Shown here: positions 27,335-35,839 of the stretch, piece by piece
Layout: each line of letters begins with the position of its first letter
Position numbering within the stretch: the first letter of the stretch is position 1
Source of the DNA: Oceanobacillus bengalensis
GTDB taxonomy: Bacteria > Bacillota > Bacilli > Bacillales > Amphibacillaceae
Assembly: GCF_003628445.1 (NCBI RefSeq)
Contig: NZ_RBZO01000007.1
Location: 76,534 to 139,696, forward strand
Direction: 5' to 3'
Length of the DNA stretch: 63,163 bases
Notes under the pieces: model-generated
Seen by the model: the letters and a program-made list of their open reading frames with translations, nothing else
Database searches by the model: none
Told to the model about the DNA's origin: nothing
Program-made: the position numbers and the translations under genes

Positions 27335-28098
27335 TTGAAATCAAAGAACTGACGAAGCGATTTGGTAAAAAGAGTGTTGTAGAAAATGTTTCAGTAACAA
27401 TTGAGCCGGGAACAATTACATCTTTTATCGGGCCGAATGGTGCTGGTAAATCAACATTACTGTCAATGGTGAGTCGATTATTAGATGCAGACACAGGTGA
27501 TGTATTGCTTGATCAAAATAATGTGAAAAAGTGGAAGTCGGGTGAATTTGCAAAACGTGTATCCATTTTAAAGCAATCCAACTATACAAATGTTCGTTTA
27601 TCAGTACGTGAATTAATTTCATTTGGACGTTATCCTTATTCTAAAGGGCGTTTGACAGCAGAAGATGATAAGTTTGTCGATCAAGCGATTGAATATATGA
27701 ATTTAGAAGATATGCAGAATGAGTTTATCGATGAATTATCTGGTGGGCAAAGACAACGGGCATTTATTGCAATGGTTATCGCACAGGATACAGATTACGT
27801 ATTGCTGGACGAACCATTAAACAACTTAGACATGAAGCACTCAGTTCAAATTATGAAGATTTTACGCAAGCTAGTTGATGATTTGGGAAAAACGGTTGTT
27901 ATCGTTTTACATGATATTAACTTTGCATCCGTTTATTCAGATCGTATTGTTGCTCTGAAGGATGGAAAGTTAGTAAAAAACGGCCCTACACAAGATATTA
28001 TAAATTCAAAAGCACTCCGTGAAATTTATGACATGGATATCCCAGTTCAAGTGCAGAATGGATGTCGTATTTGTGTATACTTTAATTCTCATGCATAG
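27331..28098 (+). CDS. yclP: Iron-siderophore ABC ATPase (YclP-like)
   Basis: A 255-residue FepC-type ATPase: Walker A GPNGAGKST, Q-loop LKQSNY, signature ELSGGQRQRAF, Walker B YVLLDEPLNNLD and the switch His in VLHDINFA. It energises the two permeases. The C-terminus (QNGCRICVYFNSHA) is the usual family tail. It is followed by a terminator, so the binding protein gene downstream has its own promoter. Confidence 0.9.
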   Translation: MIEIKELTKRFGKKSVVENVSVTIEPGTITSFIGPNGAGKSTLLSMVSRLLDADTGDVLLDQNNVKKWKSGEFAKRVSILKQSNYTNVRLSVRELISFGRYPYSKGRLTAEDDKFVDQAIEYMNLEDMQNEFIDELSGGQRQRAFIAMVIAQDTDYVLLDEPLNNLDMKHSVQIMKILRKLVDDLGKTVVIVLHDINFASVYSDRIVALKDGKLVKNGPTQDIINSKALREIYDMDIPVQVQNGCRICVYFNSHA

Positions 28099-28122
28099 CA
28101 TATGTATATAAAAATAAAATGT

Positions 28123-28175
28123 AAACGTCTTATTCGAAATGTTTTTACATACTTTTGATTAAGGCGTTTTTATTG
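28123..28175 (+). terminator. Intrinsic terminator after the siderophore ATPase gene
   Basis: AAACGTCTTA pairs with TAAGGCGTTT (one G-U), with a small inner stem and a T run. It separates the permease/ATPase transcript from the binding-protein gene. Confidence 0.65.
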
Positions 28176-28243
28176 TGGAAAGCTATAATAGCGAACGTAT
28201 TTTTGAAAGTAAAAATAAAGTTGTGAATTGTTAAAGTTAAGTA

Positions 28244-28272
28244 TTGACGATTACGATTAATACAACTATAAT
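28244..28272 (+). promoter_or_regulatory. Promoter of the siderophore-binding protein gene
   Basis: TTGACG (28244-28249) and TATAAT (28267-28272) at the ideal 17-bp spacing, one of the best SigA promoters in the window. Confidence 0.85.
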
Positions 28273-28285
28273 GGGAATAGTTAAT

Positions 28286-28300
28286 TGATAATGATTATCA
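28286..28300. promoter_or_regulatory. Perfect Fur box
   Basis: TGATAATGATTATCA is a full match to the Bacillus Fur consensus and would overlap the first transcribed bases from the 28244-28272 promoter, giving strong iron repression. Confidence 0.92.
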
Positions 28301-28336
28301 TTATTGATTAAAACATACATAAGGGGAGATAGTATA

Positions 28337-29380
28337 ATGAAGAACTGGAAATTACTAAGTGTAATTTTTGCAATGCTAGTATTTATTCTTGCAGCCTGTG
28401 GTGGAACGGATGAATCAACAGATGAGTCTGCAAATGAAGAAAGCGCAACAAATGAGGAGCAAGCGGCTGAAGAATCAACAGATGAAGGGTCTAAATATCC
28501 AATGACAGTTTCACCTACTGTTTCTTCAAGTGAAAGTAGAGATGGAAGTGATTCATACACGTATGAAGATGTAACTTTTGAATCCATGCCTGAAAGAATT
28601 GTAGTTTTTGACTACGGTTTCTTGGACACGCTTGATGCACTAGGTGTTGATGGTATCGTTGGAGTTGCAAAAGAATCCACCTTGCCGGCACATCTTGAAG
28701 ATTACTCAGCTGATGAATATGAAAATATAGGTACGTTAAAAGAACCATTGCTTGAAGATATTGCTGCATTAGAGCCAGATGTAATTTTTATCTCCGGCCG
28801 TCAAGCTACATTCTATGAACAATTGAAAGACATCACTCCAAATGTAGTGTTCGTAGGTGCTCAACAAGATGACTACTGGAACACATTCTTAGCTTCGGTA
28901 GATATTGCAGCTGAAATGTTTGGTAAAGAAGCTGAAGCTGAAGAATATCTTGCTAAATTCGATTCAGCTTTAGAGGAAGTAAATGCTTTAACAGCTAATT
29001 TTGAAACGAGCCTTGTTACGATGTACAACGAAGGTAAATTATCTGGGTTCTCAACAAACTCTCGTTTCGGTTACATTTATGACATATATGGTTTTAAACC
29101 AGTAACAGAAGATATTGAGGCTTCTTCTCACGGTTCCAACTTCGGTTTTGAAGCAATATTAGAATTTGATCCACAAGTGTTGATGGTGATCGATCGAACA
29201 GCTGCTACAGGCGGAGAATCAAATATAGAAGCTGACATGGAAAACGATATTATTAAAAAGACTGAAGCATATGAGAACAACCGTATCGTATATTTAGATG
29301 GTCCACTTTGGTACTTAAGTGGCGGTGGCTTACAATCTGAGCTTGCGAAGATAGAAGAAATCCTAGCTGAATTGGAATAA
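28337..29380 (+). CDS. yclQ: Iron-siderophore-binding lipoprotein (YclQ-like)
   Basis: A 347-residue class III substrate-binding lipoprotein: signal peptide with lipobox LAACGG, an acidic Ser/Glu-rich linker (about 22-60) that likely lifts the domain off the membrane, then a helical-backbone-linked two-lobe fold (VVFDYGFLDTLDALG, DVIFISGRQ, NNRIVYLDGPLWYLSGGGL). ATG 28337 follows GGGGAG. It should capture a ferric siderophore, petrobactin-like by analogy, for YclNOP. Confidence 0.9.
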   Translation: MKNWKLLSVIFAMLVFILAACGGTDESTDESANEESATNEEQAAEESTDEGSKYPMTVSPTVSSSESRDGSDSYTYEDVTFESMPERIVVFDYGFLDTLDALGVDGIVGVAKESTLPAHLEDYSADEYENIGTLKEPLLEDIAALEPDVIFISGRQATFYEQLKDITPNVVFVGAQQDDYWNTFLASVDIAAEMFGKEAEAEEYLAKFDSALEEVNALTANFETSLVTMYNEGKLSGFSTNSRFGYIYDIYGFKPVTEDIEASSHGSNFGFEAILEFDPQVLMVIDRTAATGGESNIEADMENDIIKKTEAYENNRIVYLDGPLWYLSGGGLQSELAKIEEILAELE

Positions 29381-29416
29381 ATTAGCTTCGATTAATTTAA
29401 CTGAATAAAAGTAACG

Positions 29417-29452
29417 ATAGGCAACTTGGTGATAGTCCAAGTTGCCTATTTA
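29417..29452 (+). terminator. Intrinsic terminator
   Basis: A 13-bp stem (ATAGGCAACTTGG with its complement) after the binding-protein gene; the T run is short (TTTAC), so termination may be partial. Confidence 0.65.
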
Positions 29453-29521
29453 CTAGTTGTTGGTATTTTAATAACATTAATTTTATAGAAATGAATAGTT
29501 TAATTAGGGGAGGATGGAAAT

Positions 29522-30136
29522 ATGCTTAAAAAAATTGCTGCAGATGCGTTAGGATTATCGGATATTGGGAAAATTATTGGACCAGCGGATTATGATAAAA
29601 CAGATGCTGATGATTATGTTCGACATGAAGACAATGAAAAGATTTATTTCCTAATAAAAACCAAATCGGATGAATATTGTTTTACGAACATTGCTTTTAT
29701 TCATGTTGATGGGGAAAATGCAACTTCATCCAAAAGAACATTAAAACGTTTTCCATATTCGCAATTTAAGTTTTCTAATGTGTTCTTAGAAACGGCCGGA
29801 AGAATTGATATGGATATAGAAATTAAATTTACCCTTGGAAATAATTCATATAGTATTGATGTTCACAAAGATGAAATTGAAAAGCTGAAAGATCTATATA
29901 AGGCGCTAATGTTTATAGCAGAACAAACATATGAAAATGAAGTAATCTTAAATATGGCTAATCAAAGCTTGGATAAAGCTGTTTCTGTCTTACAAAATTC
30001 AAGGACTGACCAAACGAATATTGCTGAACAGTATAAACAAATTACAGAGTTTGGTTTTTCGTGGCTAACTTCAATTAGAGAAAAATATCATGAAAAAGAT
30101 TATGGAGCTATTTTCGAAAAGTATATCAATAACTAA
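29522..30136 (+). CDS. PH-domain protein (YvbH-like)
   Basis: A 204-residue protein matching the size and layout of B. subtilis YvbH: a bacterial pleckstrin-homology-like domain (about 5-125, with EKIYFLIKTKSDEYCFT and KRTLKRFPYSQFKF) followed by a helical oligomerisation region (about 130-204). No signal peptide or membrane helix. The biochemical role of this family is unknown. Preceded by GGGGAGG. Confidence 0.8.
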   Translation: MLKKIAADALGLSDIGKIIGPADYDKTDADDYVRHEDNEKIYFLIKTKSDEYCFTNIAFIHVDGENATSSKRTLKRFPYSQFKFSNVFLETAGRIDMDIEIKFTLGNNSYSIDVHKDEIEKLKDLYKALMFIAEQTYENEVILNMANQSLDKAVSVLQNSRTDQTNIAEQYKQITEFGFSWLTSIREKYHEKDYGAIFEKYINN

Positions 30137-30192
30137 TTAGGAGTTCCTAATGGTTTCCGCTAGCTATCTCAAACATTGAAGAATAAAAATTA

Positions 30193-30229
30193 AAATGACT
30201 ATCAAAGGTAGGTTGATAGTCATTTTTTT
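30193..30229 (+). terminator. Intrinsic terminator
   Basis: A 12-bp perfect stem (AAATGACTATCA with its complement) and seven T after the YvbH-like gene. Confidence 0.9.
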
Positions 30230-30289
30230 CTGTGGATAAAGTATATTAAGATGCGAAGACTAATTGCAAAAATTATAGGAGTGAGCATC

Positions 30290-30718
30290 TTGAAGAAAGT
30301 GATTTTATTCTCTACAATTTTAATAATATTTGCCACAAATAACTATTTAGTTAATGCTAAACCCCAAGAGCCAAAGGAAGCTAAACCCTATGCGGAAGAC
30401 TGGTATGTTACGACAGAAGATGTTATTTGGGATATTATATATCCAGCCATTGATAAAAGGGTGGTAAAAGAGTATGGGGGAAAGGAGAAGTCTAGTTTTG
30501 GATGGGGGAAACAGAGGATTGTAAATATTGTTTATAACAACAACCATTCATATGATATTTCTATAATGGTTCAAGTTCCCGATAATAACAATAATCCATT
30601 TGAATATGCAGAAGACTTGGTTAAGGTAAGGGTATCTCCATCTTGTAATAGTCCTAAAATTAGTTGTAGTCATGCGTTTAATGTAGAAGTGATAGAATAC
30701 AAACATTTAGGACAATAA
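30290..30718 (+). CDS. Secreted protein, DUF3888-like
   Basis: A 142-residue protein starting at TTG 30290, 7 nt after TAGGAGTG; an ATG at 30251 would add residues upstream of that site. It has a signal peptide (MKKVILFSTILIIFATNNYL) with cleavage near VNA-KP, then a domain with DVIWDIIYPAIDKRVVKEYG that resembles DUF3888 exported Bacillus proteins. Two C-terminal cysteines (PSCNSPKISCSH) could form a disulfide outside the cell. Function unknown. Confidence 0.7.
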   Translation: MKKVILFSTILIIFATNNYLVNAKPQEPKEAKPYAEDWYVTTEDVIWDIIYPAIDKRVVKEYGGKEKSSFGWGKQRIVNIVYNNNHSYDISIMVQVPDNNNNPFEYAEDLVKVRVSPSCNSPKISCSHAFNVEVIEYKHLGQ

Positions 30719-30797
30719 TTTAATGAACTCGTGCTTTAGTTGAGGAAAAAGGAACTTGGTGACTATCATATAGGAAACGAGTAAGGGAGGATACATC

Positions 30798-31151
30798 ATG
30801 ACCAAACATAAGATTTATACAATGAGTTTCGCAAGCGTCTATCCTCATTATGTTACGAAGGCGGAGAAAAAGGGACGTACGAAAATAGAAGTCGATGAAA
30901 TTATCCGTTGGTTGACGGGGTATAGCCAGGAAGCGTTGGAAATGCAACTGGAAAAACAGACAGATTTTGAGACATTCTTTGCGGAAGCTCCCCAACTGAA
31001 TTCTTCACGGGCTTTGATCAAAGGTGTCATCTGTGGTGTCCGTGTAGAAGACATCGAAGAACCAACGATGCAGGAAATTCGCTATTTGGATAAGCTGGTT
31101 GATGAGTTAGCAAAAGGAAAAGCAATGGGGAAGATTTTGCGGACAAAATAA
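30798..31151 (+). CDS. DUF2200 protein
   Basis: A 117-residue cytoplasmic protein that fits the DUF2200 family over its full length ([24 protein letters not shown], split around [33 protein letters not shown] across the centre). The binding site AGGGAGG precedes the ATG. The family is widespread and uncharacterised. A G/C-rich, weaker hairpin with a T run follows at about 31180-31255. Confidence 0.8.
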   Translation: MTKHKIYTMSFASVYPHYVTKAEKKGRTKIEVDEIIRWLTGYSQEALEMQLEKQTDFETFFAEAPQLNSSRALIKGVICGVRVEDIEEPTMQEIRYLDKLVDELAKGKAMGKILRTK

Positions 31152-31334
31152 TTAAGTTAAGTGATATAGCATTAAAATGACGGGAATGGGGAAGGGATAA
31201 TATATTCCTATTAAGTGAACGGGCCCAATTACTGCATTCTTCCCTTTTTTGATTGTTCCTTTTACTCCTATACTTGAAATGGTAATATAAAGTATGGTTG
31301 AATGAAGAAAGACGTAGGGAAAAGAGGGATATAC

Positions 31335-32021
31335 ATGAAGAAAATATTAACATTTTTAATGATATTAACACTGGCATTGTTTCTAGTAGCATGTAACGAT
31401 GATGAAAATGGTACTGATGATACTGGGCAAGTTGAAATAACGAATGACGAGCGATTGGATGAAGATGAATCGGTTGTTCGTGTAAATGATACAGAAATAA
31501 AGGGGGATAAATATAATCAAATCTACACCCAAGTGAAATTAATGATGGATCAATATGGACAAGATGTTAGCGACTTAGATTTGGTAAAGGAACAATCTGT
31601 ATCTATCCTTGTTGAACAAGAACTTATCAATCAGGATGCTAAGAACTTGGGAATTGAAGTGACAGATGAAGAAGCACAAATAGAGATAGATACAATGAAA
31701 GAGGAGACAGACGAAGAGCAGTTTTCTCAAGTTCTAAAGACGTATCAAATTACGGAAGATGAGTTTAAAAATCAGCTTGTTGATGATCTAGTAACTGTTA
31801 AATATATGGATCATGAGTTTGATGTTGAAGTTACCGATGAAGAAATAGAAGAATACTACAATCAATTGAAAGAACAAAACCCAGAAAGAATCGCTGAATT
31901 AGATACGGAAGAAGTTGAAGAAGAAATAAAATCTATTCTTTCAAGACAAGAGCAAAGTGAGCAGTTAGCAGAAAGAGTTGCTGAGCTTCGGGAATCTGCT
32001 GAGATTGAGATCTTGATATAA
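31335..32021 (+). CDS. SurA-N-like lipoprotein (PrsA-related chaperone, no PPIase domain)
   Basis: A 228-residue lipoprotein: signal peptide with lipobox LVACND, then a SurA N-terminal-type helical domain (VVRVNDTEIKGDKYNQIY, LVEQELINQDAKNLGIEVTD) and a charged Glu/Gln-rich helical C-terminus. It lacks the parvulin domain that PrsA carries between these parts, so it is more likely a holdase for secreted proteins than an isomerase. ATG 31335 follows AGAGGGA. Confidence 0.82.
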   Translation: MKKILTFLMILTLALFLVACNDDENGTDDTGQVEITNDERLDEDESVVRVNDTEIKGDKYNQIYTQVKLMMDQYGQDVSDLDLVKEQSVSILVEQELINQDAKNLGIEVTDEEAQIEIDTMKEETDEEQFSQVLKTYQITEDEFKNQLVDDLVTVKYMDHEFDVEVTDEEIEEYYNQLKEQNPERIAELDTEEVEEEIKSILSRQEQSEQLAERVAELRESAEIEILI

Positions 32022-32025
32022 GAGA

Positions 32026-32060
32026 ACAATAGACGAAATCAGGATGATTTCGTCTATTGT
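32026..32060. terminator. Bidirectional terminator
   Basis: A perfect 15-bp stem (ACAATAGACGAAATC with its complement, 5-nt loop) between the convergent lipoprotein and hisI genes. T runs are poor on both sides, so efficiency is uncertain. Confidence 0.7.
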
Positions 32061-32070
32061 TATGTTGGAT

Positions 32071-32712
32071 TCATTCCTTTTCTTGTCCTTCTTTCTTAAT
32101 ATGTCTCTTCTTTAATTCGTCTTTTATAGCTACTGTAGTTATGCCTAACATTTCCATTAAAACAAGGGTATGATAGGTTAGGTCGGCGATTTCGCTTGTC
32201 GTTTCCTGCTTATCATTGTTTTTTGCCCCAATGATAACTTCGCTTGTTTCTTCACCAACTTTTTTAAGTACCTTATCAATGCCTTTTTCAAATAAGTATG
32301 CAGTATAAGATCCTTCTACTGGGTCTTCGTGGCGCTCTTTAATCTTCGTCACAACCTGTGGAATAATATCATGTGATGGTACTTCATTTGTGTAAAGGTC
32401 ATTATGAAAACACGTTGCTGCACCAGTGTGACATGCTGGCCCAAGTGCCTTTACTTGTACTAAAAGAGCATCTGAATCACAGTCATATGTTATTGTTTGC
32501 ACCTGTTGTTTGTTACCTGATGTCTCCCCCTTATTCCAAAGTGCTTGTCTACTTCTTGAGAAAAACCATGTTTCATTGGTATCTAATGTTTTCTGTAAAG
32601 ATTCCTCGTTCATGTAGGCTAATGTAAGGACCTTCCCAGTTTCAGCATCCTGAATAATGGCAGGTATAAGCCCTTTTTCGTCAAATTTTAATTCTGGTAT
32701 GTTTACCTTCAT
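32071..32712 (-). CDS. hisI: Phosphoribosyl-AMP cyclohydrolase / phosphoribosyl-ATP diphosphatase
   Basis: Bifunctional HisIE of 213 residues performing steps 2 and 3 of histidine synthesis. The N-terminal cyclohydrolase (about 10-105) has [20 protein letters not shown] and the zinc/magnesium segment [13 protein letters not shown] with [12 protein letters not shown]; the C-terminal MazG-like pyrophosphatase (about 115-205) has [19 protein letters not shown] Glu motifs ([10 protein letters not shown]). Last gene of the his operon, overlapping the hisF stop by 1 nt. Confidence 0.97.
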   Translation of the reverse strand: MKVNIPELKFDEKGLIPAIIQDAETGKVLTLAYMNEESLQKTLDTNETWFFSRSRQALWNKGETSGNKQQVQTITYDCDSDALLVQVKALGPACHTGAATCFHNDLYTNEVPSHDIIPQVVTKIKERHEDPVEGSYTAYLFEKGIDKVLKKVGEETSEVIIGAKNNDKQETTSEIADLTYHTLVLMEMLGITTVAIKDELKKRHIKKEGQEKE

Positions 32713-33476
32713 TACATTTCCCTCCTGATAATGATGTCTTCGGCAGCTAGATATGCTTTTAAAGTGGGAATTGGAATTTCCTCATAGTGAAATACCGACG
32801 CGGCTAAGGCAGCATCAGCATTTGCTTCTTTTAGAACCTGACTGAAATGCTCTAATTTCCCTGCACCACCACTTGCAACGATTGGAATATTAACTGCACC
32901 TGCAATTGCCCTTGTAAGTGTCATATTATATCCATTCTTTTCTCCGTCTGTGTCAATGGCATTAATAACAATTTCACCTGCACCAAGCTGTTCACCGTAT
33001 TTTGCCCATTCAATTGCGTCAATGCCTGTATTTTTACGACCACCATTGATAAAAACTTCCCATTTTCCTTGGGATGTTTCCTTCGCATCGATGGATAAAA
33101 CAATGCATTGGTTTCCAAATTTTGCAGCTGCTTGTTTAATTAGGGATGGATTTGTGACTGCTGCACTGTTAATCGAAACTTTCTCAGCACCAGAGCGAAG
33201 GACACGATTAATGTCGTCTATGCTACGAATTCCTCCACCAACAGAAAAGGGGATAGAGATTTCTCTCGCCACTTTTTCAACAACATCTAGGAAAATATTC
33301 CGCTCCTCATTGGAAGCAGTAATGTCATAGAAAACGAGTTCATCTGCACCAGCGTCATTGTACCGTTTTGCCAGTTCAACTGGGTCGGCTACATCTGCAA
33401 TATTTTGGAATTTTTTCCCTTTTACAACGCGGCCTTTATCTACATCAAGGCAAGGAATAATTCGTTTAGCCAGCAT
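32712..33476 (-). CDS. hisF: Imidazole glycerol phosphate synthase cyclase subunit
   Basis: TIM-barrel cyclase using ammonia from HisH to make IGP and AICAR. The first catalytic Asp is in [17 protein letters not shown], the second in LSIDAKE, and the phosphate sites are VGGGIRS and ASGGAGK. ATG 33476 (254 residues) matches the family N-terminus; a longer frame from 33548 runs back into hisA. It overlaps hisA by 11 nt. Confidence 0.97.
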   Translation of the reverse strand: MLAKRIIPCLDVDKGRVVKGKKFQNIADVADPVELAKRYNDAGADELVFYDITASNEERNIFLDVVEKVAREISIPFSVGGGIRSIDDINRVLRSGAEKVSINSAAVTNPSLIKQAAAKFGNQCIVLSIDAKETSQGKWEVFINGGRKNTGIDAIEWAKYGEQLGAGEIVINAIDTDGEKNGYNMTLTRAIAGAVNIPIVASGGAGKLEHFSQVLKEANADAALAASVFHYEEIPIPTLKAYLAAEDIIIRREM

Positions 33477-34188
33477 TATTATCGTCCTCCAATAACGCTT
33501 CAAATTTAAATGTACCGTCATAAAGTGCTTTTCCGATGATCGCACCATAGAGGTTCAATGTTTCTAGCTTATGAATATCTTCTATTGAAGAGACACCACC
33601 AGATGCAATGACATTCATCGTTGTTGCTTCGTTAATTGTTTTTAGTTCTTCAAAATTTGGCCCTTTTAACATGCCATCTTTTAAAATGTCGGTATAAACG
33701 ATGGTTTTTACGCCGATGGATTCTAACTCTTTTACAAGGTCAATCGCCATTACCGTACTATCTTTTGTCCAGCCGTCTGTTGCAACATAACCATTTCTTG
33801 CATCGATGGATACTGCAATTTTTTCACCATACTTACTGACAGCTTCTGTTAGGAATGCTTTATCTTTAATCGCAGCTGTACCGATAATTACACGTTCTAC
33901 ACCAGCAGAAATATAGTTTTCAATGATAGGTAAAGAACGAATCCCGCCGCCAACTTGAACAGGAATCTTAGTTTTTCTTGCAATCTCCCTGATTTGGTCT
34001 TGATTAATTGATTCTCCTGATTTTGCACCATCGAGGTCGACGATATGTATATAAGATGCACCTTTTTCTTGCCACTCGGATGCAACTTCAGTTGGTGCGT
34101 CATTATATATTTTTTCTTTATTGTAATCACCCTGTGTAAGGCGAACACATTTGCCACCTCTTATGTCAATTGCTGGGAAAAGAATCAT
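33466..34188 (-). CDS. hisA: ProFAR isomerase
   Basis: TIM-barrel isomerase for the fourth step. The 240-residue protein has FPAIDIRGGKCVRLTQGDY with the catalytic Asp8 and the second acid in YTDILKDGMLKGPN, and phosphate motifs VGGGIRSL and ASGGVSS. Its start overlaps the end of hisH by 4 nt (ATGA). Confidence 0.97.
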   Translation of the reverse strand: MILFPAIDIRGGKCVRLTQGDYNKEKIYNDAPTEVASEWQEKGASYIHIVDLDGAKSGESINQDQIREIARKTKIPVQVGGGIRSLPIIENYISAGVERVIIGTAAIKDKAFLTEAVSKYGEKIAVSIDARNGYVATDGWTKDSTVMAIDLVKELESIGVKTIVYTDILKDGMLKGPNFEELKTINEATTMNVIASGGVSSIEDIHKLETLNLYGAIIGKALYDGTFKFEALLEDDNNAG

Positions 34189-34793
34189 GATATCATCTCC
34201 AAATAATTAGTTAATAGTTGTAGGCCAACTGTTCCGCTTTTTTCTGGATGAAATTGCATACCTACAACATTGTCCTTTTGTACAATTGCAGGAACCGTTC
34301 CACCATACTCAGCACTTGCGACGAGTGTTTCCTTTTCGTATACTCCACCAACTGCATAGGAATGGACAAAGTAAACGAAAGCATCATCTATTATGTTATG
34401 AAAAAGGGTACTATCAGCATGCTTTGTTAGTGTGTTCCAGCCCATATGTGGAACTTTAACATTGTCTGGAATGGGATTAACGGACCCTTTTAAGAGGCCA
34501 AGGCCTTGCCACTCGCCGTCTTCAAAGCTTTTCTCGTAAAAGAGTTGCATACCTAAACAGATGCCGAGAATTGGCTTTCCAGCAGCCGCCACTTGCATAA
34601 TTACCTCAACCATACCTAATTCGTTCAATGACTTCATTGCATCTTTAAAGGCTCCAACACCAGGTACGATAATGGATGATGCCTCTTTAATGGTTTGTGG
34701 ATCCTTTGTTAAGACGGACTTAACATTTAGCTTGTCTAGTGCAAATTGCAAGCTTTTAATATTACCTGCATCATAATCGATGATTGCAATCAT
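34185..34793 (-). CDS. hisH: Imidazole glycerol phosphate synthase glutaminase subunit
   Basis: Class I amidotransferase partner of HisF, 202 residues. The nucleophile Cys lies in GICLGMQLF, and His/Glu in MQFHPEKSG; the oxyanion-strand motif is VPGVGAF. It begins with AAAGGAG 8 nt before ATG. It is separated from hisB by 461 bp instead of the usual tight junction because a repeat element occupies the gap (34904-35170), so it may have gained a separate promoter or reduced readthrough. Confidence 0.97.
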   Translation of the reverse strand: MIAIIDYDAGNIKSLQFALDKLNVKSVLTKDPQTIKEASSIIVPGVGAFKDAMKSLNELGMVEVIMQVAAAGKPILGICLGMQLFYEKSFEDGEWQGLGLLKGSVNPIPDNVKVPHMGWNTLTKHADSTLFHNIIDDAFVYFVHSYAVGGVYEKETLVASAEYGGTVPAIVQKDNVVGMQFHPEKSGTVGLQLLTNYLEMIS

Positions 34794-34903
34794 AAGCTTT
34801 TCTCCTTTGAAAATATCTATTGATATAAAGCTTTTTTGTGATTAGTATTGCTATTTAATCACACAGTTGATGTAAAATGCGAAGTAATAAAGATTATTTT
34901 ATT

Positions 34904-35170
34904 GCTCTCGCATCCACTCGTGATTGTATGTGCTATCTTTCGCTCCGACAGAATACTTCGCTTTCCACGGGCACGGCCTCAGCCCCCTCAGAAGCAAAGA
35001 ACGCTTCTTCCTGGTCTTCGGACACGTGCTTTTCCCGTAGGAGTCTACGTATTCTGTCTCCGCTATTACTGGTTTTCTGATTATCGAGAAGTTAGAACTC
35101 AGAAATCAACGTTTCGTAGTACCTTCTCACTTAAACAGGATTGAAATTCAACAAATACTAGTGTCTTTCC
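34904..35170. repeat. Structured intergenic repeat, copy A plus a fragment, within the his operon
   Basis: Copy A spans about 34904-35058. Its outer stem GACAGAATAC (34947-34956) pairs with GTATTCTGTC (35049-35058); inside are an ACGGG-CACG/CGTG-CCCGT stem and an AGAAGC/GCTTCT hairpin. The conserved core (GGGCACGGCCTCAG, ACACGTGCT, AGGAGTCTACG) is shared with copy B at 48290-48436. A short piece GTGTCTTTCCGGAACGG at 35161-35177 is identical to the end of copy C (48659-48675). No protein is encoded. It interrupts hisB-hisH. Confidence 0.85.
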
Positions 35171-35254
35171 GGAACGGTATGTTTAAGCAAAACCCTTCAC
35201 TTACCTCGCATTTTATATCTTTTGTGAAAAACTCAATCCTCTATAAATAGCCAT

Positions 35255-35839
35255 CTACAACGAACCTTTTGTCGATGGTACGCCTTTTACCCGTGGGTTT
35301 ATTAAGCTGGCTTGGTCGAGGGCACGTCCAAAGCCTTTGAAAATAGATTCGATAATGTGGTGCGAGTTTTTCCCATATGCTAGATTTATATGAAGATTAA
35401 CCTTTGCATTGCTAACAAACGCAATAAAAAACTCCTCAACAAGCTCTGTATCAAAATTACCAACTTTATCTTTTAATCCTTCTACATGATACACAAGGTA
35501 AGAGCGACCACTGATATCAATGGAAGTAGTTGATAAGGATTCATCCATTGGTGTTGTTATGGTAGCATATCTTGTAATGCCTTCTTTATTCCCTAATGCT
35601 TCATGAAAGGCTTGCCCTAGTGCAATACCAATATCTTCAACGGAATGATGTTGGTCAACCTCTAAATCACCATCACATGTTACATTGAGATCGAATAAAC
35701 CGTGCTTTGTCATTAATGTAAGCATATGGTCTAGAAAGCCAATACCAGTTTGAATGGAAGAAGTTCCAGTTCCATCAATCGATAGCTCTAGTGTAATTGC
35801 TGTTTCATTTGTTTTTCTATTTATTTTCGCATGACGCAT
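35255..35839 (-). CDS. hisB: Imidazoleglycerol-phosphate dehydratase
   Basis: Monofunctional 194-residue dehydratase for step 6. Metal-binding His clusters are present: GFLDHMLTLMTKHG, DQHHSVEDIG, AFVSNAKVNLHINLAYG and KNSHHIIESIFK. No HisN phosphatase domain is fused. Its start overlaps the hisD end by 23 nt. Downstream lies the repeat-filled gap before hisH. Confidence 0.97.
   Translation of the reverse strand: MRHAKINRKTNETAITLELSIDGTGTSSIQTGIGFLDHMLTLMTKHGLFDLNVTCDGDLEVDQHHSVEDIGIALGQAFHEALGNKEGITRYATITTPMDESLSTTSIDISGRSYLVYHVEGLKDKVGNFDTELVEEFFIAFVSNAKVNLHINLAYGKNSHHIIESIFKGFGRALDQASLINPRVKGVPSTKGSL

Noticed and set aside
34848-35144. 98-residue frame upstream of hisH
   Set aside because: Opposite to the his operon and made mostly of structured repeat copy A.
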